DNA of 64,000 nt from Wurfbainia villosa (GCA_025175895.1 CM046003.1:49780335-49844334), one strand, 5' to 3'; positions 1 to 12,811 are shown, counted from the first letter of the stretch. Translations and numbers: made by a program. The notes: generated by a model not told the origin, from the letters alone.

Positions 1-540
1 TTGTCGCTAAGATAAGTTAGCGATGATTTAAAATATTTTCGTCGTTAATATTATCGACGAAAATAGAAACGTCGCCAAAAATAAAGATTTCATCGCAAAT
101 TCTCGACACCGAAACATAAAAAAATCACCGATATTAGCGACGAAATATAAATAATCGTCGCTAAACATCAATCGCCCACAACTTGACTAGCCACTCGACT
201 GGAAGTTAACGACAAAAACACCTTATTTTGTCGCTAAAATCTATTTACTTTTGCGATGATATTAATAAATTCGTCGCTAACATCTATTTTTTGGCCAGCC
301 ACAAAAGCGGGAGCACCTCGACTGGCGTCTCGACTAGAGATACTTTTGCGACAATATGTATAAATTTCGTCGCTAAAGTCCTACAGCAGTCGAATGTGTC
401 AATTGATGACTCAATTGATACCCCAAATTTAGCGACGAAACTATAAATTTCGTCGCTAACCCTCAAAATCCTTAAGTCGTATATCGACCGTTAGCGACGA
501 AATAATAAAAAATCATCACTAACCTTGAAAATATAGTTTT
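1..540. repeat. CACTA subterminal repeat array, left side
   Basis: Direct and inverted copies of a motif of about 10-12 bp (GTCGCTAA / TTAGCGAC, usually followed by an A-rich or T-rich stretch) occur every 30-60 bp. In the family such arrays bind the element-encoded transposase. CTCGACTGG-type motifs are interspersed near 190-335. Confidence 0.7.
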
Positions 541-803
541 CTAAAATTCATTTTATTTGTATTCGAAATCCTGTAATACAATATCAACCACACAATTTAA
601 CTTAACAACATACAACTGAAATAATAAAACCAACATATACATTTAAAAACAACTAACATAACATCAAATTTAAAGTCCAAAACATCCATTTTCACAAATT
701 CATAGTATTAAAATGCAAATACATTCAAATCGAGCACAATTTCACTAGCTCAAAATATAAATGTTCACAATCTCTAAGGTGGAGGAGGAGGTGGAGCTGA
801 AGA

Positions 804-1434
804 TTACTCATGCATCAATGATTGTAATGCTCTAGGTGCAAGTCGATTTAAAATTTCTTCGAACATATCTTGTCTTGATCGCATTGATGTCAACTCATCT
901 TGCGTGCTAGCTAATCGAGCTTGAGTGTTTGCTAGCTCCTCTTGGGTGGACTGAAGTTGTTCACACAGTGTTGCATTAGTTGTTCTAGAGGAGGAGTTGC
1001 ATCTAAAGAAGTGGATCTAACTGGTTTTGGCCCACGTACTTCCAAGTCCTCTAATATATCCAGAGCGAAAATCGAGTACTTGATCACACACCTGATCTGC
1101 AATCTGAACTGCATCGATGTCATCTCTGATTTCTTGTGACTGGATGTGATCATCTCGCAGTCTCACAATTTCACCCTAAGAATAACAAAACACATTATCA
1201 ATATGTTTATAAAGAATTACTAATATTTAAAAATAGCTTTACTAAATTTTATGGATTATATCTTACGTATGCAGCCTCGGCTCTATCCCCACTCCATCCT
1301 TTTGACGAGGTACAGTGGATTGTATTAAAGACAGTAATCCGATCTTTTCTCTGAGACTGATCAATAGGAGCAGGAGCACTGCTATCGTCAGGCGTAGGCA
1401 CAACTAGGGGTTTCTCAATTCTCTTAGGCGACAT
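804..1434 (-). pseudogene. plant transposase (Ptta/En/Spm family), C-terminal part, broken
   Basis: Read on the minus strand, an ATG at 1434 opens a 61-codon exon (MSPKRIEKP...). The stretch below 1180 then encodes the family signature DQVLDFRSGYIRGLG, a GPKPVRSTS-type linker and a Gln/Glu-rich coiled coil (QSTQEELANTQARLASTQDE), ending at a TAA at 804-806. The linker and the coiled coil lie in shifted frames (breaks near 1040 and 960), so the copy is probably inactive. These proteins accompany the TNP2-like transposase of CACTA elements. No TNP2 domain is visible, so this element is probably non-autonomous. Exon borders are approximate. Confidence 0.6.
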
Positions 1435-3179
1435 AGATGTGACATAAGCATTATATACAGATCGATGTATAATAAAAGATTATATTAAATACATGAAATA
1501 TAAATGAAGAACAATATAAATACCGTGTAAATATATCTAATCACTATCATCATCCAAAATTTGTGTTGTTTTAGTCATCATAACTTACAATTTGCATTAT
1601 TGTTGTTTTAGTCATCATGCACATCATCAAGTTGTGGTAGTCTCAAATGCTTTAGGGTCAAATTATATATATGAATTTACTATGGACATATTAATAGATT
1701 TAAAACTATTTTCTTTCATTTTCATGTTCACATAATTGGTCTTGAATATAGTATCTAAGAGATATTAAGTAGTCATGCATAACTAACACTTAATTTAGTT
1801 GATAGCGTTATCGAATGAAAGAATTTCTTAACATTACGGTTCCGTTGTACGATAAATTCACTACATCACAATCGCACATGGGTATATATCCAACAAATTT
1901 AGTTTCAATGACTATTACTTAATTGCATGATATAACTACAAATGCACTTTAAAAAACCTATGTCTAGCCAAGTTCAAGCAGTGGTATAGTCACTCAGGCT
2001 AAAAATAGAATCATCATGTTCAAACAAAGAGAATTAAGTAACGATTCAACTATTAATATTTTTTTTCATTATGTAGAAAATAAAAATTTCCTGAACTAAA
2101 CAAATTTATAATGCTCAAATCATGATTTTGAGAAATTTACAAATGCAATTTCATGTTCATGCATTGACAGCCAAATATTGAAATTAAAGTTGTTACCGAT
2201 CAAGATTTCCACAAGAAACAAGCAGAAATAACCAAGGACAATCCTAAAACTAGTAATAATATTACAATTCGACAAACTGTATCTCCAGCATCAAGCCTAT
2301 GTTAGTACTTGATAAATGTGTCAAACATTCATCTAGTAGTAAATGAGATATATCTAAAAGTAGAAAGCTTTCAAACAAGAAAACTTAAAGTGTATAAATC
2401 AGCTTGCATTCAAACAAAGGAGTACAATGTATGAACATCATAAACAATTCAATTAATGTTGTTAGATTTGCACAATAACTCTCGGAAGGATGAAAAGGCA
2501 ATACAAGATCTTGTAAATTATGTAGCTGCTGCATATTATTTAAGTCTTCATGTCTCCATTAATTAGTAATATAATTAAGCGCATAGTTGCCAAAATAGAA
2601 AAGTCAAAAAATTAGGAATATGTCTTACAAGTTGTGTCATTCGTAGCTTTTGATAAACCGTACAAGTTGTTTGACCAAAAAATAATTATGAAGAAAATCT
2701 ATTTTTCATCTAAATGTTTAATCTAATTGGGATTACAATGACCAACAAAGCCACCGTCCAAGTGATAATGAAATCATTGTCCACTCCACATCACCAACAC
2801 CAAATATGTATTTGAATAAGTTTACATCAACATTACTACAATCAATAAAGAACATATAGTTTTTACCAATCAAGATTTCCACTGGACGTTGGGGAGTAGT
2901 TCCGCTAGAGTCGGAGAAGGAGGCTGGAGTTGGAGAAGGAGGCCGGAGGTCTCGCTGGAGCCGCACAACCGAGAGATAGGCTCCGAGAAGAAGTCGCGTG
3001 CAAGCTAGGGCATCAGAGCTTGTCGCACAACCAGGAGATGGCCGAGAAGGAGTCATGTGCCAAAGGAAGCTAGGGCGCCGGAGCTTGTCGCCGGAGCTGG
3101 TCGTCGAACACTCGCGCGGGGAATCGTCAGAGGAGAGGAAGTCATGTGGAGAAAATGGGAGATTCGGGGCGGGGTAGGG
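1435..3179. other. CACTA interior without recognisable coding
   Basis: This is mostly AT-rich sequence with no domain I recognise. From about 2870 to 3180 it becomes GC-rich, with short Pro/Ser-rich minus-strand frames. That is compatible with the promoter or 5' leader of the minus-strand transposase-associated gene, but nothing more specific is visible. Confidence 0.4.
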
Positions 3180-3867
3180 TTTTTTCGCGTATTTCAGCGA
3201 CGAAATATGAATTATTCGTCGCTAATATTTATGATCTTAACGACGAATCTTTACATTATCGTCACTAAGCCAAAATTGTCGCGCATTGAGTCCACTCGAC
3301 TAGCAACTCGACTGAAAGGTTAGCGACGAATTTTAAATTTTCGTCGCTAATATATCTATTAGCGACGAATATTTAAAATTCGTCGCTAATATTCAGTCGA
3401 CTAGTAGGATTGATGACCCGACTACCAGTAATTTGGCCGCGGTCACAGAATCGAGTTAACTCGACTAGCGGCTCGACTGATATGTTTGCGACAAAATTTA
3501 AATATATCATCGCTAATATTCAGTCGACTAGCGTGATTGACGACTCGACTGTCTGACATTCGACTGACCATAGAATCCAGTTTACTCGACTGGCGGCTCG
3601 ACTGAATAATTTGCGACAAATGTTAATAGTTCGTCGCTAAGTAATTTACGACGATTCTAAATTTATTCGTCGCTAAGTATTATTTTACGATGAATATATT
3701 TATATCGTCGTCAATATATAGTATATTGGAGATGAAATGTTATATTTCGTCACAAATATAAGATTATTTTGCGACGATAGATTATTTCGTCACCAATATG
3801 CAATTTTAGCGATGAAATAGTAATTCGTCGCTAATAATTCGTCGCTATTTTCCATTTTTTTATAGTG
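3180..3867. repeat. CACTA subterminal repeat array and right terminus
   Basis: A dense array of GTCGCTAA/TTAGCGAC motifs in both orientations alternates with CTCGACTAG/CAGTCGACT motifs (3293-3600). The segment ends in the terminal repeat at 3855-3867. Confidence 0.75.
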
Positions 3868-4098
3868 AGATGAAATTAAAAAACACGTACCCGAGGGTGA
3901 GACATCACAAGCATCTCAAAGCAAACAAGGTTCTACATTTTGGAAGGATGACTTGCTTGCAAAAGTACAAGGACTTGAAAATGAAAATAAAGGATGTGCG
4001 CATTGTTTGGATAAGATTCCACCTGCAAAAAAGTCAAAAGCTTCATCATCTACAGTCGAAGATTTACGTGAAGAAGTTATTCATATTAAGGGGTTGTT
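3868..4098 (+). pseudogene. transposase-like (Ptta/En/Spm type) exon, part before the insertion
   Basis: One frame is open from about 3881 to the insertion point. It encodes NTYPEGETS, a WKDDLLAKVQGLENENK coiled-coil segment with a following Cys pair, and EDLREEVIHIKGL. The exon is cut at 4098 by the LTR element. If one copy of the duplicated TTGTT is discounted, the same frame continues at 26164, so both pieces come from one exon. The upstream part was displaced by the CACTA element ending at 3867. The class is judged from the overall pattern and is less certain than the exon continuity. Confidence 0.5.
4094..4098. repeat. TSD TTGTT, left copy
   Basis: This 5-bp direct repeat is matched exactly by TTGTT at 26159-26163. 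It brackets the outer gypsy element. Confidence 0.9.
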
Positions 4099-7000
4099 TG
4101 TAAAATATGGAAAAAAATTATTATTATTATATGGATTAACCCTTTTATTTAATTGGATTTAATTAGTGGGTTAATTGGGTTTAATTAGTGGATTAATAGG
4201 GTTTGATTAGCTTGTTGAGTTGAGCCCATTGGGCCACCTTATTGAGCTTGGGCTGCGTTGGGCTTGGGCTGAAATTGGCTTGGGTTGATTGGCTTGAACC
4301 AGATTGAGTTAAATTAGATTGGGCTTGAACCGGTTTGGGTTGGGCTAGCCAAATCACTCGAACGAATTTTAAAGGTGGCCGAACGAACCGATCAGCCATC
4401 GCGATTGCAGTTTCTTCCTTCTTCCCATCGCTGTTTCTTTCGCTCCATGCGATTTTCGTCGACTGATCTCCTTAGCTCATCGGCGTCCCGGTGAGAGTAG
4501 TCGACGGCGCCGCCACCTTGGCTGATCTCCGGCTGAAGATCAGTGAGTTCTCGCCTGGGAATCTCGGCGATTCCATCGGTGGATCGACATGTTGGCGTCG
4601 CAGCAGCGAGCTGCCAATCGAGGATTTCAATTGTCGATCATCACCGGATTTAGGTAAGAGGCCGATTCTTCCTTCCTCCTTAAGCTGATAGTGAGATCTA
4701 GCGGTGGGTTTCAGATGTTGGCCTCAATCGATGGTTTTGGGTAGGTTGTGGAGTTTGATGATCGTCGACTAATGGGGGAAGGGGAAGCAACAATATTCCA
4801 GCGAACAAAGTGATTAAAGATGTGATTTGCCGGTGGAGTTGAAATTTTAGGTATAATCCTTGTTTTTCCTTTTCTCTGTTGTTCATTGTGTGTGTTTTCT
4901 ATAGATCAATGTTGTGCGTGAATGGTGGTGGTAAGGATTTTTGGATTATTGTTGGTTATGCCGTGGGTTTACTGGATTCGTTTTAGAGTTATGCTCAATT
5001 GTTCCTAATGATCTATTTGATCGGGATTAATGTTGATTAGAGGGTGTTGCCGGGTGTGTTCTACTGCTTTGATGAGTTATGAGTTTGAGAGCTCAGTTAT
5101 GTTGATCATTTTGGCTGTTTGGGTGGAGCTGCTAGGGCTGTAAGAATGTTTTTGGTGTTGTTAATGTTTCTGATTTATCTTGGATTAGAGAGAGTGGTAT
5201 CCGATTGTAGTGTGAGTGTTGTTCAGATGAGCAATAGGGTGTAATCTGATTGTTCGTGGGGTGGTGACCATGGTGCTTGTGGATTATGTTTAGACGATTG
5301 GATAGTTATTTGAGTGTTGTTTAGATCTAATTACTTTAATTGATCATTTGGATGTTGGTGATCTATTGTGAGTCTGATTATAGTGTATCAGATTTGGGTA
5401 ATCGGGATTTCTACCTCGGAGACGAGGAAATGATGCGAATATAGAAACGAAGTAGTGTTTAGTTCGTATACTTGTATGGTGCTTGTACTTAACTATAGTT
5501 TGTTATTATTGTGCAGGTTTGGGATACGAAGCAAGTCCACGATCGTGAGGATCATTCGAGCTTCGTATCAAGTGGGTAATATCTACCTGGTGCGGTAGTT
5601 TTGATCAAATTCTAGTGCATGAATTTGGATATATGTTTATACCTGTTTACCTTAAATCCACTCTTATTTAATCATATGCTTGTACTGCCTTGACCTTTGA
5701 GATATATACTCTGGTACTTCATTGATTATCTAGCTCGGATAGGAACTATAAACCCTATTATGTATTAGCTGATGGATGTTCAGTAAGTACAGGTGGTTAG
5801 GGTTATCTTTGTGACCTCAGATTGGATTACTGTGTTACATCACTAGGGTTAGGTGATGAATTGGATTATGGAGTCGATTGTTGTATCGTACACATATTAG
5901 TTGTGCATCTATGGTGGATTTAGTTGTCTGTGCATAGATAAATGTGTGTGGTTGTCAGTATGTGGTTACGGACTAGAGGTCCTAGCATGATTGTATATCC
6001 ATTATGGATCGTATATCTGGGTATGATTATATGGATGGTCGATAGTATCTCGCTACTGACTAGGGGTCTTAGTGTGGTTGACTGTCAGATGAGTATGACT
6101 CTTTGTACGATAGAGTCTTGTGGATTGTAGTCCTTGCATAGTTGACTTTTGGTTGACCAGGACTCCCCGTGAGATAGGGAGTGTTGCGAGGATACTTGTG
6201 TGGATCTATGCATCATTACATTTGCATGCATGTTGTTGACTGGGTCTCCCTTGTGGTTGAGACAAGTCGTCAATCATCCTGCCTCCCCGGCCACTCGGGG
6301 TAGTGGTAGCAGGGTTGAGGGCAGAGCATTGGATGTGTCGCGCTCGGCCACTATGGATGGTGGTAGCTGGAGATGCGCACCTGACCACTGAGCAGAGTGG
6401 TGTTAGCACTCGCCCACTATAGACAGTGGTTGTGTGACATGCAGTTGTCCTGTGTGCAGAGCTCGTCTACTCATGGGTAGTGACGGAACGACCAGCAGCA
6501 GGGACCCCCGGGGAGTAGTTAGCTCTTTACGCTTATATGCTACTCATTCATACTACCCAACTCGGTCACTCGAGAGTAGTGGCGGCTGGAGTCGGGCTAG
6601 TCGTCATGCCGTGCCACCCGGGCCATACTGGGGTCGTGGTTGGACGGGTCCGCAGACATGGCCATGCATATGCATTGCTGATATATATGTATGCATATAT
6701 TTAATATATGTTTTACATATGCCTGTGAGATGTTGCATTTGATTGAGCTATGATTGTTGCACATGCTTATTCATCATGATATATGTCATTTGCATTTTAT
6801 ATACTGCTATGTGTTGAGCATGATACATGCGTTGATTCAGACTGTTGTATGCATTTGATTAGCATCATATCATTGTGTGGTACGGATCGGGTTGTTATTA
6901 CAGGTGATCATATATTGTTCATATGTTGGAGTATTGGTCAGCTATGAGATTGACTTGGTACGTTATATGAGTTATGTTATTGTAAATCTGTTCAGGATGA

Positions 7001-7684
7001 TCTAGCATATGGTGTTACAGACCGTCAGGTACGTTGGTACATTACTTCATGTTCAGTTGATCAGTTTAGTATATACATTGAGTATGACTTTACTGTAGTT
7101 ACTTGTTATTATATTTGGATATGACTGTATGTCTATTGGACTCATGTTGTATACCTGTAGATCTTCACATGTATACTTGTAGATCTATCCTTATATGTTG
7201 TTCATGCACTTTCTACATATTACCCCTGAGTTTATACTCACCACCCCTGGACCCTGGGTTTTCCTGTCGCCCAGATAATAGGTAGAAGATTCTTTGGACG
7301 TTCGGAGCTCCGCCAGCGGATCCCATCTCACACCGGACGGATGGATATGTTTTCCGTATTGTTGTATCACTATGGATTGTTGTTTTGGGGTATTTACCCT
7401 GTATGGTTTCCGTAGTTGTGATATACGGATGTGTTGTATGTATTTGGTCTTTGATTCAATTTCTGTTATGATTCTTGTCATGTCAAGTCACTTCGGAGTG
7501 CACAGTTGGGTCCTTGTATTTTGTTTTATCTGTAGTATGTTTCCGCTGTGTTTGATATATTGTTATCATTATGTTATATTTTTGTTGTGGGCCTACGAGC
7601 CTTGTATTAACCTGATATGTTGCCACGTACAGGGGAGATGTCGTCCGTTTGCTTTTCGGTACGTCATGCTCTCGGGGCGTGACA
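4099..7684 (+). repeat. 5' LTR of outer gypsy element
   Basis: This LTR runs from TG to CA and is 3586 bp long. The first 130 bp are an A-rich start followed by a GGGCTTGGGCTG-type TG-rich tract. The last part (from 5571) is shared with the LTR of the nested element, while the stretch from about 4400 to 5570 is not. It contains an array of short hairpins at 6291-6581. No protein-coding region is supported, although chance frames up to 177 codons occur. Confidence 0.9.
6291..6581 (+). repeat. array of six short hairpins in the LTR
   Basis: Successive inverted repeats of the form CCACT-(6 nt)-AGTGG or close variants lie at 6291-6306, 6348-6363, 6385-6400, 6414-6429, 6467-6480 and 6567-6581. 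Loop sequences differ while the arms recur. The same array is present in all four LTR copies (11388-11690, about 18915-19218 and 24771-25061). Confidence 0.7.
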
Positions 7685-7691
7685 ATTTTAT

Positions 7692-7703
7692 TGGTATCAG
7701 AGC
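7692..7703 (+). other. primer binding site, initiator tRNA-Met type
   Basis: TGGTATCAGAGC lies 7 bp after the LTR end. It is complementary to the 3' end of plant initiator tRNA-Met, the usual minus-strand primer of plant LTR retrotransposons. Confidence 0.85.
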
Positions 7704-9177
7704 CCTAGGTTGCGAAGTCCATTTTCGGATTTTATTTCGTTCGGACATCGAGTTTTTCTTTACTCGGTTTTGGTTCGTGAGTTCTGGGATCTGGCTGTTG
7801 TGGACATCTCCGAGCTACAAGGTTTAAGGTATGTTAATTGTTATTACATATCCTTCTATTGGTTATGCATTTAGTTGCTTATAACATGGATGACTTGTAG
7901 GATATTGGTTAGTATTCGTTTCCGTGGTTTGAGTTTGACCACGGGAACGATATGTTGAGGTTATTAGATATGTACCTACTATCGAAAAGGTAATTACCTT
8001 TGAGAGCCGACTGATACCGAGTCGGAAAGCAAGGATTAGGTAGTCACATCTCTTGTGGAGATCAAGGATTACAGTCTTAAGATTTTCACTAATTATGTTA
8101 GTCAGATCATTACCCATGGGGTAATGGACAAGCGAGTATACTATTGCTGATGCAGATAGTTGAGGATTATTTTGGTGATATTCATAGGGATTTTGATCCC
8201 TGCATTGGTCATTCTAGGTTGTATAACGTTGAGGGTACTTTTGAGTACTTAACTCGTGTTATACAAAGGAAGCTAAGTTAGCTGCATACCATTATCAGGA
8301 TTTAGCCGGTACTTGGTGTAAGATATAGGAAATAACCTATGGGAAATAATGTATCACTTAGTCACAATTCAGTGATGTTGTGAGATAGTATTTTCCCACG
8401 TCATCTTCTTTGACTCATTGTCAGGGAATTCTTGGGCATCGAGTAGGGTGATCGTTTGGTTACGAAGGTACCATGCAGAGTCGTTAGACTTGCGAAGGTT
8501 ACGACTATTTAATAGCCCAAGAATGTGATTGGGTTGGTTTTGACCACCCACGGGTTATCGGTTGACATCTTGATCAGGATGTTTGGATCTCCTACTAGAT
8601 CCTACTGGAAGTCCTTAGACCGAGTCATGTGGATAGAAATGACTCCGTAGCAAGTGTTTTAAGAGTTGAAGATTTGATAAGCAGATATTGCAAGTCAAAT
8701 TATTGGAATCCGAAATCTCCAAATGTTGGATAAAAGGAGCATGATTTAAGTCATGAGTCACGAGCGACTATTGGAGAGTTGTCCGATTATAGAAGACCGA
8801 TTGCATATCGTCAGTATTTTCTCATGTTTATCAGCGAACTCAGAGGAAAGGCTCCGAAAGGAGATTATGTGTGTGCAGTGTGGGTTACGATGAGACACAG
8901 AGCCAGATTATCCGATTGACCATTGTATCTGTTTCTGCTATAAGCAGCCGGTATCTACGAGGAGAGTATGTACTTTGAAGACTCAGTGGAAGACTATGGA
9001 TGATGCTTTCGAGCGGACGATCCACAACCTCGAAAGCCGAGATCATGACAGAAGATTGGGTTATCACATCAGCAGCGATTTACTACCTCAGATATAGTTG
9101 GAGCTCTTTGATACTTTCATCTGGAAGAAGTAAGTTACTCAGCAATATCAGCCGAAGACATCTCAGAAGACTCAGAC
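7704..9177 (+). pseudogene. degenerate gag region of outer gypsy element
   Basis: No long frame survives. Near 8870-8970 the residues CVQCG... and DHCICFCYKQPVSTRR recall the zinc-knuckle segment of gypsy gag (CxxCxxxGH type) with key positions lost. The sequence is closely similar to 12813-14290 of the nested element, including shared disruptions. It is cut at 9177 by the nested element. Confidence 0.6.
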
Positions 9178-12100
9178 TGTAAGATACAGAAAAAAAAAAT
9201 TAACCCTTTAATTAATTGGGTTTAATTAAATGACAAATTGTGTTTAATTATTGGGCTGGTATTGGGCTTGGGCTGAAATTGGGCTTGGGCCAAATTGCTG
9301 GGCTTGAAATTGGCTGAATCGGTTGGGCTGAATCAATTGGATTGAGCTTGGGTTGGCTTGAACTGAAGTTGGATTGAATTGGGTTGAAACGGATTGAATT
9401 GGGCTTGGTTAGGTTTGAACCGAATCAAAGGAACGAAGTTTAAAAGGGGCTGAACCGATCGCGAGCTTATTTCACTGACTTCACTCGCGATCTGCTTCTT
9501 CTTCTTCCTCGTTCCTTCATGATTTTTCCCCGATTCGAGCTGTTCCTCGCCAAGAGCTCTCCGCCGCTTCTTTTCCTTCACTCGAGCGTTATCGGAGCAG
9601 TCGCTAGCTCCGTCGAATGCCTGTAGCAGCAGCATCGGTCAATCTGCTACCGCCGACGCCGGAGCGAGCTTGACTTTGCCGCACCAGTTGGTTGTCTCCG
9701 TCCGATCGCCGCCTTCTCCATCGCAAACAATAGTAGCGCTGCCGCCCTTGGTCGTCGGAGGTTACCTCGAGCAGAAGACACCGATTATCTGTCATTGCGT
9801 TTTATTTTCTCTTCTGTCGGTGGTCATCCTCGCGTCGTCACCGGAGCAACTCGTTGAACACCACTGCCTCAGTTGTCGCCGGGATGGCTGGTGAGTGGTT
9901 TAGCTGAGTTGTATGGCTTCCTTCCTCCCTGCAAGCGGTGGCGACCGGATCATTCTCGATGGTCTCCGCGGACGAGCTGGAGTGCGAGTGGTCTGGAGCT
10001 TGGATCGACAGCGGCATCACTTTGTCAGATCGTGAGCTACCTTCGACGGATAGCTAAACTGTTGATGTTGTTGTGCCCTAGCCATTGCCTGCATCGTAGG
10101 TGAGTGGTTTTGTTTGGGTTTGTTTTCATCAGATTAGAGGTGTTGAATGGGTAGTTTCAGCCTCTGTTTGCCGCAGAGCTTGCAGCTGGGGGATCGGTGA
10201 TCGAGCTCTATTCGGGTGGTGGCCGATGTGTGTGTATAAGACGAGAAGGTGAGTCAAAACTGTAACACTATTTTAGATGTTGTTTGGATGCATTTTGGTG
10301 AAATGTGTTGTTCTGTGGAGCTGTAAATGAAGTAATTTAGCAAGCTATTGAAGTGTGTTTTGGATTTCTATTGTAGATAGTGAAATTGGGCAGTGAATCG
10401 TTGAGGAAATGTGGATCAACGAAGCGATGGAAGCGAGGCTTGGATGGGTAAGCTTGAAATTGAAACTTATGGTTTGTATTTGATATGGATATTATGTCAT
10501 TGCTGTGTGGTTATTGGGTTGTTAGTAACAGCTAGTCGAGGAAGGTTGTTCCTTCTTGTAATGATCTAACATAGGTGATTAAGAAAATGGATAGATCAAT
10601 TGATGTGGATACTTGTTTAGGATAAGTGGATAAACAACTGTGGTCGAATCCATTTGGTGGTTATAGATGGCTACTCAATGGTGGATCAAGATGTTTTGCA
10701 ACGGAAGCTAAGCTAGGTAAGTCAATTTGGGATTTGATACCATCATTGGGCTTATGATAGTACTTGTCAATGTTGCATGTTGATCGCAGGACTTTAATTA
10801 GTGATGATGCTCGTAGTTATGGATGGCTGATACGAGCTACATAGCAGGTGGGTAATATCTACCTGGTCCGATAGTTTGATCAATTCTAGTGCATGATCTT
10901 GGATTTATGTTTATACCTGTTTACCTTAAATCCACTCTTATTTAATCATGTGCTTGTACTGCCTTGACCTTTGAGATATATACTCTGGTACTTGATTGAT
11001 TATCTAGCTCGGATAGGAACTATAAAACCCTATTATGTGTTAGCTGATAGATGTTTAGTAAGTACATGTGGTTAGGGTTATTTTTATGACCTCATATTGG
11101 GTTACTGGGTTGCATCACTAGGTTAGGTGATGAGTTCAAATTATGAGGTCGGTCGTTGTATCGTATACATATCAGTGTGTTAGTTTGACGAATCTATTTA
11201 TCTGTACATAGGTAAATAGGTTGTGATTACGGATTTGTCGTCCTTGCATGGTTGACTAGGTCACCTCGTGAGTTAGGGAGTGTTGCGAGGATTTGTGTGT
11301 GAGCTATGCATCATTACATTTCATGCATGCTGACGACTGGGTCTGCCTTGTGGTTGAGACGAGTCGACAGTCATCCTGCCTCCCCAGCCACTCGGGGTAG
11401 TGGTTGCAGGGTTGAGGGCAGAGCATTGTTGTGTGTGCCGTTCTCGGCCACTATGGATGGTGGTAGCTGGAGATGCGCACTTGGCCACTGTGCGGAGTGG
11501 TAGTTAGCACACTCACCCACTATAGACAGTGGTCGTGTGATGTGTAGTTGTCCTAGGTGCGGTGCTCGTCTACTCATGGGTAGAGACGGAGCGGCTAGCA
11601 GCAGGGACCCCCGTGTGGGTAGCATATAGCTCTATGGCGGGCTAGCTACTGTTTCATACTACCCAACTCGGTCACTCGAGAGTGGTGGCGGCTGGAGTCG
11701 GGATAGTTGTCATGTCCTGCCACCTAGGCCACACTGGGGTCGTGGTAGCGAGTTGGGTGCGCAGGCATGACCATGCATATGCATTGCAGATATATATATG
11801 TATGCATGTATTGATATATGTTTTACATATGCCTGTGAGATGCTGCATTTGATTGAGCTATGATTGTCGCACATGCTTGTACATCATGATACATGTCATT
11901 TGCATTTTATATACTGTTATGTGTTGAGCATGATATATGTGTTTGTCCTGACTGATGTATGCATTTGATTAGTGTCATGTCATAGTGTGGTATGGACCGG
12001 GTTGTTATTACAGGTGATCATATATTGTTCATATGTTGGAGTATTGGTCAGGTATGGGATTGACCGGGTACATTATATGGGTTATGTTATTGTATATCTG

Positions 12101-12792
12101 TCAGGATGATATAGCTTATGGTGTTGTAGACCGTCAGGTACGTTGGTACATTACTTTATGTTCAGTTGATCAGTTTAGTATATACATTGAGTATGATTTT
12201 ACTGTAGTTACTTGTTATTAGATTTGGATATGACTGTATGTCTATTGGACTCATGCTGTATACCTGTAGATCTTCACATGTATACTTGTAGATCTATCCT
12301 TATATGTTGTTCATGCACTTTCTATATATTACCCCTGAGTTTATACTCACCACCCCGGGACCCTGGGCTTCCTGTCGCCCAGATAACAGGTAGAAGATTC
12401 CTTGGACGTTCAGAGCTCCGCCAGCTGATCCCATCTCACACCGGACGAATGGATATGTTTTCCATGTTGTTGTATCCTTACGGATTGTTGGTTTGGGTTT
12501 TTAGCCGTATTGTTTCCGTATCTGTGATATACGGACGTGTTGTATATATTTGGCTTTCGATGTGTCTTCTATTATGTTTCTTGTCGTGTCAAGTCACTCC
12601 GGAGTGCACAGTTGGGTCATTGTATTTTGTTTTATCTGTTGTATGTTTCCACTGCGTTTGATATGTTGATATCTGTGTATATCATATTGTTGTTGTGGGC
12701 CTACGGGCCTTGTATTAACCCGATATGTTGCCACGTACAGGGGAGATGTCGTCCGTTTGCTTTTCGGCACGGCATACTCTCGGGGTGTGACA
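9178..12792 (+). repeat. 5' LTR of nested gypsy element
   Basis: This 3615-bp LTR begins TGTAAGATACAG. From 10847 to its end it is very similar to the outer element's LTR (5571-7684). The stretch from about 9480 to 10850 is unrelated to the matching part of the outer LTR. The hairpin array is at 11388-11690. Confidence 0.9.
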
Positions 12793-12799
12793 ATTTTAT

Positions 12800-12811
12800 T
12801 GATATCAGAGC
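12800..12811 (+). other. decayed primer binding site
   Basis: TGATATCAGAGC differs at one position from the TGGTATCAGAGC site of the outer element and occupies the same place relative to the LTR end. Confidence 0.75.

Larger units (their letters stand above)
1..3867. mobile_element. CACTA (En/Spm) DNA transposon, left end outside the window
   Basis: The right terminus reads TTTTTTTATAGTG at 3855-3867, the reverse complement of a CACTATAAAAAAA terminal inverted repeat. Both ends of the visible segment (1-540 and 3180-3860) are packed with a short subterminal motif (TTAGCGACGAA and its complement) in both orientations, as is typical of CACTA elements. The interior holds the tail of a transposase-associated gene on the minus strand. 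The left terminus lies upstream of position 1, so the 3-bp target duplication cannot be checked; the 3 bases after the right end are AGA. The element appears to lie inside another CACTA-like element, whose gene resumes at 3868. Confidence 0.75.

Noticed and set aside
6291..6581. CRISPR-like or satellite array
   Set aside because: Units are short inverted repeats with irregular spacing inside LTRs of a plant retrotransposon. There are no direct repeats with uniform spacers.
7692..7703. tRNA-Met gene fragment
   Set aside because: The 12-bp match at an LTR border is a primer binding site, repeated at each LTR element, and not a tRNA gene.
7294..7827. 177-codon open frame at the end of the 5' LTR
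   Set aside because: It crosses the LTR end and PBS, is rich in Cys/Phe/Tyr from TG-rich DNA, and is broken in the other LTR copies. It is a chance frame.
12212..12661. 149-codon open frame in the nested LTR
   Set aside because: It lies fully inside the LTR, is not kept in the sister copies, and has no domain. Shifted copies of the same chance frame occur elsewhere.
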